Shown in pieces: positions 36,604-47,663 of a stretch of DNA of 64,000 bases; positions within the stretch are counted from its first letter, which is position 1, and each line of letters begins with the position of its first letter. Where the stretch lies: NCBI RefSeq assembly GCF_030272615.1, contig NC_081405.1, positions 649,365,420 through 649,429,419 of the forward strand. Reading direction: 5' to 3'. The DNA is from Cryptomeria japonica. Lineage: Eukaryota > Streptophyta > Pinopsida > Cupressales > Cupressaceae. Below the pieces are notes generated by a model. The model was not told where the DNA came from and made no database searches. It saw only the letters and a list, made by a program, of their open reading frames with translations. Position numbers and translations under genes: made by a program.

Positions 36604-38530
36604 TGGTCTAATCCATCATCTACACCATTAGAGTGTGCATGCACCGCAAGAATCCTAGATGAAGAAATCAAACCTGGTCCACGAACCTATATCATATGTG
36701 TGTGTAAAAAAATTATTAACATGCATGCCTTTGAATTGAAATGATCTCTCAAGATAGGTACGTCTATTTAAATATTAAAATACCTAACTGTGACCATGTG
36801 TAGGAGTAGAAGGAGGCTGTAAATATCCTAATGTCTCCAATGAAATATGATGTTGTATATAAATCAAAATTAAAATTGTGTTGACAATATTGAAGTTGAA
36901 ATCCACTATTTAAAATCATTAAAAAAATATGACCTTACAGAACAAACAATGTGTACTTGACTGTGACCATGTGTAGGAGCAGAAGAAGGCTGCAAATCTC
37001 CTAATGTCTCCAATGTAATAGGATGTTGTATATAATTCCAAATTGAAATTGTGTTAACAATTTTGAAGTTGATATCCACTATTTAAAATCAATTAAATAA
37101 TATGACCTTACATAAAAAAACAATATGTACCTTAGGTCCTCATTAGATTCGAAGGGTCTCTCGATCTTGCTGACCTCAGATGAATGGAAGGACACATGGT
37201 CAACATCTATATCCAGAGATGCATCCTCTAAGTCAACAAGCAAACTAGTATAGTGACCATAACCTTGAGCAGGAGGTTTAAAAGTAACAGTCGATAGTGG
37301 TGTATGTCATGGTGGCTCAGGTGTCGAATCGACTAGTGTAGGATGAGGAGGAGGTGTGCGATGAACTAATGTATGTGGTGGAGGGGTTGTAGGATGCACT
37401 AGAATTCCCTCTCTCTCCCCATATCACCCTAAGATGCTCTACCACCATGGCTCCTAGACCCACCTCTGTGTACATGTCATCTCACCTGTGTCGGTACATC
37501 CTCGAGTGGGATCCCAAGATAAGAAGAAATAAATGTGTAAGAATCCAATAAATCACTAGACAACAATGCACTCGTCCATTGCAAAGGATCAACCTCTGTC
37601 AACCATGCAACGTCAAGTGGAGATGGTATGTCTACACAGATGTAAGGATCAGTGCCACTACTCAATGTCACATCTATAGCTCGTGGAATCGTAGTCTTCG
37701 ATCACAACAAATATCTCCCGACATGATTAGATGAAATTTGATTGACCTAAGTGGAAATGTGTGCAATGTTGGAGAATATGTGTTGCCTAGCATCATCCGC
37801 TGCTACATCTACTGCCTATGATAATTCCAAATGTTTTGGCAGGACCAAAAGGTTTGGACCAACTAATGCTCATTTATTAATGAGCACTGGTGCATCAGGT
37901 GGTCTATAACCTCCCTCTCCCCTGCCCAAAATTTGCTAGTATATCTCTATAATCTACATCTAACCCCATATGAAACTCTACAAATAATTGTTTGCAGAAA
38001 TAAAGTGGCAACTCATCCTTTTTTGACCACATATGATGAGCTGCCAACCATCCAGGATATATGAATGGTACCATAATCGGATCAGTGCATCTAGTCACTA
38101 AATATCCCCTAACCTTATGCTGACTCCCTACATAATGGGGGAACATGGTAAGGACCTATGTAGAAGATACAATCCTATTGATGGTTTTCCATCCCACCAT
38201 GCTAGTCACACTACAAGAAAGGGAGGCATAAAAGGAATCGATAGACATATCATCATATGGATTGTATGATCAAATAGTGTTAATCATACACATTTAAATC
38301 ATCCCTAATAATCCACGTCCTTTCCTTATTTGGTTAGGGAGGGGTGGTCTGTAATATAGTCTCAAGATGTTGTAGTGCACGTTATAGGCCCTGAATGGTT
38401 TCAACAAAAAAACCAAGCCCTGGCAGCACTACCATCAAAGGGAATTCGACCAGACTATCTAGATGTCTGGTTACCCTCGCGATGAACACTATTATCAAAT
38501 GGATGATCAACCATGTGAAAAATATCTGCA
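36604..38530 (-). pseudogene. Decayed homologue of the transposon gene at 18679
   Basis: The clearest part, 38146-37904, reads CTDPIMVPFIYPGWLAAHHM, then DELPLYFCKQLFVEF and VDYRDILANFGQG. It parallels the CTNDGI, IPFYFIKKLYAEF, VNYFDI and FQGVGLG stretches of the gene at 18679. Further minus-strand pieces at 37671-37477 (ISSYLGIPLEDVP) and small exons down to about 36604 have plausible splice sites. A tandem exon duplication lies at 36790-37140. In-frame stops (for example just after 37904) indicate a pseudogene. Function unknown. Confidence 0.55.
36785..37139 (-). repeat. Tandem duplication of about 176 bp containing a small exon
   Basis: Two copies, about 36785-36960 and 36961-37139, share TGACCATGTGTAGGAG, CTCCAATG and CACTATTTAAAATCA. 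Each encodes a Pro-rich stretch on the minus strand (LETLG...PTHGHS) followed by a possible GT donor. It is therefore an exon-intron duplication in the decayed gene. Confidence 0.65.
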
Positions 38531-38718
38531 TGTGTAGTTATAAAAGCAAATAATTTTAAAAATAATTATTCAAAATTATTTTAAAATAATTCAAGCTAAT
38601 TTTGAAAACTATTTTAAACTAACTCAAACATATTTGAAAATGATACATTGTAATTTAAAGTACAATTTGAAGTAATTGGAACATTTTATACAAATTACTT
38701 TAAACAAACATTAAAGTT

Positions 38719-38730
38719 AAATACATGTAC

Positions 38731-38803
<73 letters not shown>

Positions 38804-39893
38804 TATACATGGAAACATACATACATGCATACATATACATGGAAGCATACATACACACACATACACCTACATACATACATACACATACAAACATAAACAC
38901 ATAAACACACATACACACACACATACATACATACATACATACATACATACATACATACACATACACCCACATACACACATACACATGCATGCGTACATGT
39001 ATATGTACATACATATGCATACATGCACATACACATGCATGCATACAAACACGTACATACACACGTACATGTGTGCATGTATGTATGTGTATATGAGTGT
39101 ATGTGTGTGTATGTGCACTCATATGTGTGTATGTGTATGTACATGTATGCATGCATGTGTATGTGTGTATGTGGGTGTATGTGTGTGTGTATGTATGTAT
39201 GTATGTATGTATGTATGTATGTATGTATGTATGTTTATGCATGTGTGTATGTATGTATGTGTGTATGTATGCATGTGTGTATGTGCATGCACATGTATGT
39301 GTGTGTATGTGTGTATGAGCGTATGTATGTCTGTATATATGCATGTGGGTGTATGTATGTATGTGGGTATTTATGTATTTTTATGTGTGTGTATGTATAT
39401 ATATCTATGTATGTGTGTGTATGTGTATGTGTATGTATGTGTGTGTATACACACATAAACACACATACATACATATACACATACATACATACATACATAC
39501 ATACACACATACACCTACGTACATTTATACAAACATACATACACTCATACACACATACACACACATACCCACACATACATGTACATAAACATACACATAC
39601 ACATACATATTTACATACACATACACATACACACATGCATACATAAACACATGCATACACCTACATACATACACACATACACACATAAACACACATACAT
39701 ACATATACACATACATACATACATACACCCACATACACCTACATACACACATACACATGCATGCATGCATAAATACACATACACACACATACGTGCACAA
39801 ACATACACATGCATATATGCACATACATACACACGTACATGTATATGTGTATGTGTGTGTATATGCATGTATGCGTGTGTACATGTGCACATA

Positions 39894-39930
<37 letters not shown>

Positions 39931-40480
39931 ATGATACGTATGTATGTATGCAGATGTATGAATGTGTATACATGTATGTGTGTGTATGTGTGTATGAGTG
40001 TATGTATGTTTGTATATATGCATGGAGGTGTATGTATGTATTTATGTATGTATGTGGGTATGTATGTATGTATGTATGTATATATGTATGTATGCATGTA
40101 TGTGTATATATATGTATGTGTGTGTGTATGTGTATGTATGTGTGTGTATATACACACATAAACACACATACACACATATACACATGCATACATACATGTA
40201 CACACTTATACACCCGCATACACACATACCCATGCATGCATACATACATACATACACATGCGTGCACATACACATGCATATACACACAAACATACACACA
40301 TACATATATATACTCACATACATACACACGTACATACATACACATACACATACATACATGCACACACATGTACATCTATGTATGCATGTGTGTGTGTGTG
40401 TGTCTATATACATGTCTGTGAGTTTGGGTGTGGGTGTGGGTGTAGGTGTATGTGTCTGTGTCTTTGTATGAGTACAAGGA
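38719..40480. repeat. 1.75-kb CATA/TGTA microsatellite with alternating strand orientation
   Basis: Blocks of ACATAC type (38719-39065, 39450-39840, 40150-40380) alternate with TGTATG blocks (39065-39450, 39840-40150, 40380-40480). At the turns, for example 39440 and 40143, sequences such as GTGTGTATACACAC are perfect palindromes. A higher-order period of about 700 bp is visible (turns at 39440 and 40143). ORFs of 200-280 codons rich in Cys, Tyr, Met or His, Thr are artefacts. Confidence 0.93.
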
Positions 40481-40859
40481 TTTTTTTTTATGTGTAGTGT
40501 ATTGATTATAACTTTTTATGGTTTATATGTAAGGGTAATGAGAAAATGATTTTTTTATTACTAAATAGTAATTTGGGCATATTTTTGTAATAGTTTCATA
40601 ATGTTGGTTTTCAAATTTTTGTATGTTTAATTTATTTTGAACAATTTTCTAATATTTTCATTGTAAATTTTTTTGAAAAATTGATAAACTACAAAATAAA
40701 AAAATATAACAATAAATATATTTATTTTTTACACTACAAAAACAAAAACAAAACAAGGGAAAAAAATGTACATACCTGGGAAAACGAGGGTTGATAATAA
40801 GCTCCTTCTGTAGTTTGGTCAAACTCCCAAAGCTCCTCAAGGTGCAAATGAGGGCCGGT

Positions 40860-41060
40860 CAACAAAAAATCAGTTTATATAACCGATAGTCTGACCGAAC
40901 TACGTCTGGTCGAACTCAGTCTAGCTAGACTGAGTTCGAACGAACTCAGTCCGACCGGACTACTGACATCATTTTGGCGCCATGCAAACGCCACATGGTG
41001 CCATGTGGCTTTGGGTTAGTTCGACCAGACTAAGTCCTACTGAAATCAGTCTAGCTGGAC
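40860..41060. repeat. Palindromic CCGGACTA-type motif cluster
   Basis: Short inverted motifs such as AGTCTAGCTAGACT, GAGTTCGAACGAACTC and AGTCCGACCGGACTA are packed within 200 bp. GCCACATGGTGCCATGTGGC follows nearby. The latter resembles CTGCCATGTGGCAG at 33493 in the inverted arm of the 16.7-kb transposon. The cluster may be a subterminal region of the related remnant. Confidence 0.6.
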
Positions 41061-41099
41061 TACCCAGAGTTAGCCTCAAGTGTGACACACCTCCATGCT

Positions 41100-41700
41100 T
41101 TTGCCCATAATTGAATTCGATAAGATTATAATGAATATAAAATTATTTTTTATAAAAGCGTAACAATAAAATTTCCCTAGGAGAGGATTAAATTAGAGCA
41201 TCACAAATGTCTCAATACAATGAATTTAGAAAACTTGACCTATAATTACCTCAATCTAATAATAGAAAAATACTCCTAAGTCTAGCTTAAGTGTAATAAA
41301 GTAATAAGGGACGTAAGGAACTAATAATTGATTAATAATTGCTATGGTAATATCCTAATTACTCCAACAACATGCATGTTCTTCTCCATGATAGAACTTA
41401 GTTTAATTCAATATCTCTCAATGATTTTTTGAAGAAAACAATCAACTACCCATATCTATCGTAATTCATTTGAAGTGTTCAACAACATTTGCATAAAAGG
41501 AAGCAACATAATATAATAAAAAAGGTTGTGAATAGTCAAGACTTACCCATACCAATGCCTTCTTGAGTGCATATTTGATTTCCATGAAGGCTTTAGTTGA
41601 TTCATTTTCCCAACTAGTTGATTTCTTTTTCTTGAGTACTTCGTAAATACCCTATCTTCTCAACAAAGTTAGGAATAAATCTTCTAATAATTTTGATGTA
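41100..41700 (-). pseudogene. Ty3/gypsy reverse transcriptase / RNase H relic
   Basis: The minus strand near 41690-41500 reads RRFIPNFVEKI, then AFMEIKYALKKALV and LDYSQPF when frames are joined across single-base breaks. This follows the gypsy pattern (R)RFI.NF..I...L...KK...W......AF..IK.AL..APVL. Downstream pieces resemble the RNase H connection segment only weakly. Orientation is opposite to the integrase relics on its right. Confidence 0.5.
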
Positions 41701-41744
41701 CCCAAAAAATGACTAGATTGACTTTACTATTTTGGGCTAAGGGA

Positions 41745-42055
41745 TGAGTTTAGACATAACATACCTTTGACATTGGTGATTAGGCTTCTTTCATGTCTCC
41801 AACCTTAAAACATCTTTTATAATAGGGTAAGCAACATTATAACTTGGGTCCTTATTTATTAGGTCTTAACAAGTGCTCCAACACATTAGTAAGGTGACAC
41901 ACAAATTAGCACCCTACCCTCTAAAATACACCCAATTTTTCATGTCTCTTTTCTTAAAATTGGAACTATTTCTCAAGTTCAACAAAGCTATCTACATTAT
42001 ATGAGGAAGGATCCATATTTTTTAGAACCTAAAGTTATATTGGGAAAACATACCA
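41745..42055 (+). pseudogene. Third copy of the gypsy integrase C-terminal/chromodomain relic
   Basis: Matches 34730-35060 and 43110-43440 with more divergence (AACATACCTTTGACATTG, CTTAAAACATCTTTTATAAT). It precedes the next integrase relic, so gypsy fragments are stacked here. Confidence 0.6.
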
Positions 42056-42059
42056 ACCA

Positions 42060-43560
42060 CATTTTCAATTGCCTTATTGAAGGCTTCTTAGTTTAACAAA
42101 AGAGCTTGAAACATAAAGATGCCACATTGGAACTCACTAAAATTCTCTCCAAAATTCATCTCAAAATATCATGACAAAACTTGTCAAAGAGAAGCAATGT
42201 TTCAAACCCTATTCTAATAACTTTGTAAGGCACATATATTTTTCTCAATATTATTCTCTTTCTTCTTGGTGCCTGATTATGTGGATGAGATTAGGAGTGA
42301 ATGTGTTGCTAATTCTATATTTCAAGGTATCATTAGGTATTTGGAATAGGATCCATTGTCTATATCAAGGTTTTGTTAGACAAGACAAGTCCTCCCTACT
42401 ATAAGTCATTTATAAATTTTTATGACAATTGAGTAAGTGAAGCAAGATTTATATGCATTTCCTCACCCTTAAAGCTCTATAATTATTTAAGCTACTTATT
42501 TGTAACCACTTCTTATTTTAGATATGGTCTGAATTGATGCTTCTTTAGATGCCATTATGGGGCTTCCACTATCAAAAGGTAGATAGGTCATTTTGGATGT
42601 GATTAATTTCTTGATCAAATACTTGTTTTCTATGCATTTCCTCACCCTTACATTATGGTTGTGGTCATTCAACACTTCTTAGATTCTATCTTCAAACTCC
42701 ATGGATGTGTCACACTAGTGTGAATGATTATGATCCAACTTTTATCAATAGAGTTATTTCAATAGCAAGGCATTACCTTACACATGATTTCACCTTATCA
42801 TTCTTAAACTAATTGTCAAATTGAGGTTTTTAATAAATGCTTTGAAACTTGCCTTATTTTTTAAGGAACGAGAATAATAGGCCTAGTGGTTACCTTTGAT
42901 TGAGTGGTGATATCATACCACCACTCATAGACATGTTTTCAAATGACCTCTTATGAAACCCTCTATGGTACTCCCTCACCCTCCTTGTGTACTTATGTGT
43001 CAAATTCTTTCAAGGTTGCAATAGCTGACAATTCTCTAGCAAAACATGAGGACCTATCTCCACTTTTTAAGGCCAATTTGACATTCACTCAAAATCACAT
43101 AAAACAAGGGTGGATCAACATTAAGTGCAACATACCTTTAACATTGTTGATTAGGGATTTTTTGATGTCTCTAACCTTAAAACATCTTTTATAATGTGGT
43201 AAGAAAGATTATACCTTGGATTCTTTTGTTTTAGGTCCTTATGAAGTGCTCCAACAAAGGTGACATAAAAATTGGCACAAACACTCCAACCTTTTAAATC
43301 CACCCAATTTTTCATGTCTCTTTTCTCAAAAAATATTGCAACTTTTGCTCAAATTCCAACAGATCTATCTACATTAGATGCGGAAGGATACATATTTTTA
43401 GAACCAAACGCTATACTGGACAAACACACCAAGAAATAAAAATTATTAAGGCACATATGCTTTATAAGTTTCCCATAGGCAATTTTAAATAACAATGGAT
43501 ACATACACTTTTAAGTCATCCCAATATTTTTTAGAATAAAATAATTTATTTTAGGAGTTG
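42060..43560 (+). pseudogene. Ty3/gypsy chromovirus integrase relic (copy 2)
   Basis: Across several frames the integrase order can be followed. Near 42540, DASLDAIMGLPLSKGR resembles the usual MDFI.GLP.S.G at the start of the catalytic core. Near 42690-42730 are a KLHG-like piece and DYDPTF. Near 42795-42840, QIEVFNKCFETCL matches the Q..G.TE..N..LE.YL helix. At 42943, MTSYETLYG matches TPFE.LYGR. The last open frame, to 43194, holds SKVAIADNSLAKHEDLSPLF. A chromodomain-like stretch follows at about 43300-43520. Stops and frameshifts are many; the element is long dead. Confidence 0.75.
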
Positions 43561-43988
43561 TCCTTGACAATATTATATATTGTAATGACTTTCTAAATGA
43601 AAAGCATCTTGAATATTTGTAATTGGAGTGTATGATTTACTAGGAGGCTACCCTCTAAATTGTACTAAAAAGATAATAAAAATATTATGTCCCTCTTACT
43701 CATATATTTCCTTGTGTCTAATTTATTTTCACTTATGAATTTAATAAAACTTATATGTCAAACTATTTGAAATTAATGTTTATAATTTCATAATTATAAA
43801 AAAAATCCTAAAACATTAATAGATAAAATCATTTAAAACAATTTGAAATCATTAAACAATCTTTCATATTGATAGGTGCCACATTTTATATATCTTGCTT
43901 TCATATCTTCTATACATTCAACTCATATGAAAATAATGAAAAAAGCTTAACTAACTAAAGATTAAATAAGGAGCATGCTATTCTAACA

Positions 43989-45308
43989 TGTAACAATCTC
44001 CCATATATAATAATAGAATAAATATTAAAGACAAAATCAATTTGAAAGTTTACAATCTAACAATAATAATATCAACTTAGCACATCAATATTTTGCAACA
44101 TCAAAAAACTAGATGCCTTAATTTTTATTCGGATTCGTTAATCTCAGGATTACTTCTAGGGCACCCCATTAAAAATAAATCAAAATAAACATTTTCTCTG
44201 AAAAATATCCACGGCCTTAGAAAAGGCTGGTCTAATATGTGAGTGAAGATCAGAGGTTATTTCATGACAATTAAGAAAAGGTTGGTTTTGTTGGTATGTG
44301 AACTGATCATGTTGTTAGGTTTCAATTTTGGTAATTTTTTTAGATATATTTTCTTTTATTTCAATTACAGTTGATAAGTGAGAGTAGAACGTTGCAACCT
44401 TATTTTATGAATGTATTGTATACAGATAGATATCATATTGGATTTTTAGTTAGATAATAGAAAAAAAAATGGATCGGTGATTTATTATTTTTTTCTCTCT
44501 TATTCTACATTAAATTTAATATTGTTTCTTGCTCCATTCTGTCTTAAACTCTAATATGTCTAACATGCCAAAACATTACAATGAGTGTAATCCAAAAGAA
44601 TATTATATATCATGATAATCCAATGAATTATTTGTATTAATTTTTGTATGAATGAAAATTAGAAATTGCCAACATGAAAAAATATGAATATAACCTAAAA
44701 GAATATTGCATATCACAATAATCCAATGAAATGTTTATATCAATTTCTTTATGAATGAAGATTAGAAATAACCAGTGATTCCAATGAAATGTTTGTATTA
44801 ATTTCTATACAAATGAAGATTAAAAATCGCCAGGGGTTATAATGAAATGTTTATATTAAGTTCTGTACAAATGAAAATTTGAAATTGGTAGTGATTCATC
44901 ATTTCATGACAAAGAAGAAAAGGTTGGTCTAATCTGACAAAACATTACAATGACTGTAACCCAGAGTAACAATATATATCACGATAATCCAATAAAACGT
45001 TTGTATTAATTGAAATCACCAGTGATTCCAGCCCATTTTAGGACAATGAAGAAAATGCTGATCTAATAGTACAAAACATTACAATGAAATTATGAAAATA
45101 ACCCAAAATAACAGTACATAATCGAAATCGCCAATGATTCCAGACCATTTCACGTCAAAGACAGAAAAGGCTGATCTAACATTACAATGTGTAACCCAAA
45201 GTAACAGTATACATCTTCGTAATCCAATGAAACGTTTGTATTAATTCATGTGCAAATGAAAATTAGAAATCACCAGTGATCCCTGGCCATTTCATGACAA
45301 AGATGAAG
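43989..45308 (+). repeat. Gypsy 3' LTR copy 3, the longest, with empty site of the TIR transposon
   Basis: Starts TGTAACAATCTCCC after the gypsy pol tail, and runs about 1.3 kb to the methyltransferase pseudogene. Its second half (44660-45300) is built of the diverged 60-90-bp units. At 45174-45190 it carries the uninterrupted sequence into which the 16.7-kb transposon inserted in copy 1. At about 44668 it carries the sequence equivalent to the copia-1 target. The right LTR border is set only by where gene homology begins. Confidence 0.7.
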
Positions 45309-45649
45309 GGGCTGCATGCCATTCAAGAATCGAGAAGATATAAGTCTTACACTCTTGGAGAGAGAAGCTTCTATTAGCCTTGGCCCCACTTCCTCTTTTA
45401 TTCTGTTTTTCTGAAATCAACAGACTCCAAAAACAGCCCATATTTTTCTGCTGCTTCTCCTAAATTCCATGTACTGTAGGGGTGCTCCTCTCTGTGGGTA
45501 ACACGGATTTTGCCCATAAAGCTCAACAACTTAGTAGAACTTTCGAAAAACATAATTACCGACTCTCTGTTCTTCTTGATAGATTCCTTATGAGGTTCCC
45601 CATGGCAAAAATGGCCTGTTTGTGGGAAATTGAAAGCAATTCTGTCAAA

Positions 45650-46451
45650 TTATAATCTTTTGGTTTAAAGAAAGGTTAATAAAGAATGATTATGAAAAAC
45701 TTTCTTAAAATATAGTTATGAATATATTTATGAAAGGGTAAATAAATGTCACCTTTTCAAAGGGTGTGATGGTTTGGAAACCACCCTTAAAAGGTTATAT
45801 AAGTCGTCTATGTGAATGTAGGAAGAGGGTAGAGAGATCACTCAAGGAAGAAGAAGAAGGTGGCTTGGTGAGCTATGGGCATGGGAGGAAATATAGGAAT
45901 TTAAAGGGCACAAAGGAATAAAGGTTAAGGTCATTGGTTGGCATGGGCATTGGAGAAGGGGCACACAGCTTTTATTTCATGCTGTGAAGGCATGCCAGGT
46001 TCTTTGTCCTCCTAGAGTGCTTGCTTGCTGTTAAAGAGCCTAGACCTATGACTATTCCTTTGCATTCTAGATAATATGGTTGGTTTTGTGTAAGAACTGG
46101 TTCCTTTGAGAAGTGTACCTTAGCAATAAGGGTCAATACCACTAAAACTTCCTTGAAGTGAGAGTAACCTTACCAAAATAGATAAGTACTTGAAACCCTT
46201 GATGATAAAGGATAATGAGAATATAATGATTTTGATGATAATATGGTTGAGTTATGTGGCTATGCTATTTAATTTGTTATAGCAACAATTAACTTTATAA
46301 TTCTTATTAGATTATTACATGTCATAGTCACTTTGTCTATGTACATCTAGTTTAATTTTATGACATCTTATAATTGATCTTTAACATTAATATTTAAGCT
46401 CTTAATTCTTCTGCAATTACATAATTGAATCTTTAAAAAAAGGGCAACGAG
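45650..46451. mobile_element. Unclassified insertion of about 800 bp in the methyltransferase pseudogene
   Basis: The paralogue at 55030 runs straight through the point where this copy holds an extra 802 bp (the match resumes at AAACTTCCTC, 46452). The insert has a TATA-like GGTTATATAAG at 45793 and GA-rich stretches but no ORF. It has no clear terminal repeats. A solo LTR or a small non-autonomous element is possible. Confidence 0.5.
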
Positions 46452-46982
46452 AAACTTCCTCTCTTAATTTCCAATTTGATCCATTCTGGTTGCTTCAACC
46501 TCATACACTCTTAAGATCTCCTTTGCTTTGACAACATTAAAAAACACTGTCAAAAATCTTGTAAGATATAAGTGTCAACAGATGAGAACAGAGCATAATT
46601 TTTATTCATTTTTTTTCCTTCTGAGACCTCTGCTATCAAGTGATCTGGCGACGATGTTATGTGCACAGTCAAAAGCATTTGCCAAAGAAGATGAAAATGA
46701 GAAGTTGCCTTCTCCAACTAACAGAATCCTATGCAAGCTAGAATAATGCATAAGCTTCCTCTCCAACACAGGTGGTCTCTGCAAGAATTAAAAAATACAA
46801 GATTAAAATCAACAAGTTAATCTCATTCCCTTATTCCGTATTTTCTCAAAATCTCAGGCGCCCACAGCTTTGACTAATTACAGTATGCCCGAGGGAAGCA
46901 AATTACCTGAGAAAGCTCTAATGCTTCTACCCACCTCAGTAATTCCTCCAGTTGGGTTACGATTGTACAATATTCAGGCTGT

Positions 46983-47519
46983 TGTTAGAATTTAATCCCA
47001 ATTGCAGGGAACTTTAATGCATCCGTATACTCCTCCTGCAAGTTCAACTATTCCTCTCTCTTCTCGCCTCCATTTTAGGACAGTTTTTTGGATTTGGTTT
47101 GATGGCATATCCTGATCATATCTTTCTCTGCACGGTAGCTGCTAAGTCAGCATTAAATATATTTAATTAGTTTTTGTTTTCCCCCCCATATACGATGGAA
47201 GCTTATCAGAGCATTAAGACAGAGATATATGTAAAAAGAAAAGGGCATCGCACGGGTAAGAAAAACAGGGCAGAATAGGGAGAACAGAGAGCAGAATCAG
47301 AACAGGGGTTTCCATTTTTCATGTCTAAGAAACTATTTGAAGAGCTCAAGCTCTGTCTTATTTGTATGGTTTGATATTTGAATGAATGAAGAGAAGGACT
47401 GGTTATTTGAATGTTTTTGTCTCTTGTTTTCAGAGCAGATTAACTTTAGATTTGTTCTAGTATTTTCTGTTTCTATTTTGCCCTTCTCTGTTTGTTCATC
47501 TCTGCCTCCAGAGCCAGCA
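46983..47519 (+). repeat. 5' LTR of copia-2
   Basis: TG...CA ends, 537 bp, followed after two bases by the primer site. TTTCTCTGCACGGTAGCTGC and a T-rich stretch precede the likely transcribed part. Confidence 0.95.
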
Positions 47520-47521
47520 CG

Positions 47522-47533
47522 TGGTATCAGAGC
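47522..47533 (+). other. Primer binding site of copia-2
   Basis: TGGTATCAGAGC, complementary to the 3' end of plant initiator Met tRNA, two bases after the LTR. Confidence 0.93.
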
Positions 47534-47663
47534 AGGCTGATCAGAGCCAAAGGTTGCTCAAGGAAAGCTTTAAGGAAGAACTGAAGGTTATTAGTGCAGG
47601 AGCTTCATCAACAAAAAGCTTCAACAAAGTTTATTTTCTGATCAAGGGTATTCACAGCCAACA

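Larger units (their letters stand above)
36358..41060 (-). mobile_element. Remnant related to the 16.7-kb transposon (boundaries uncertain)
   Basis: This region interrupts a gypsy LTR at its left side. It contains, in reverse order, a homologue of the transposon's plus-strand gene, a long microsatellite block, and palindromic CCGGACTA-type motifs at 40860-41060. The arrangement mirrors gene, simple repeat, then palindromic end at the left of the 16.7-kb transposon. No matching terminal repeats or target duplication were found, so the relationship rests on the gene homology and layout. Confidence 0.42.

Noticed and set aside
38695-40497. Long ORFs of 80-280 codons rich in Cys, Tyr, Met, His and Thr on both strands
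   Set aside because: They are translations of CATA/TGTA simple repeats, which lack stops in several frames.
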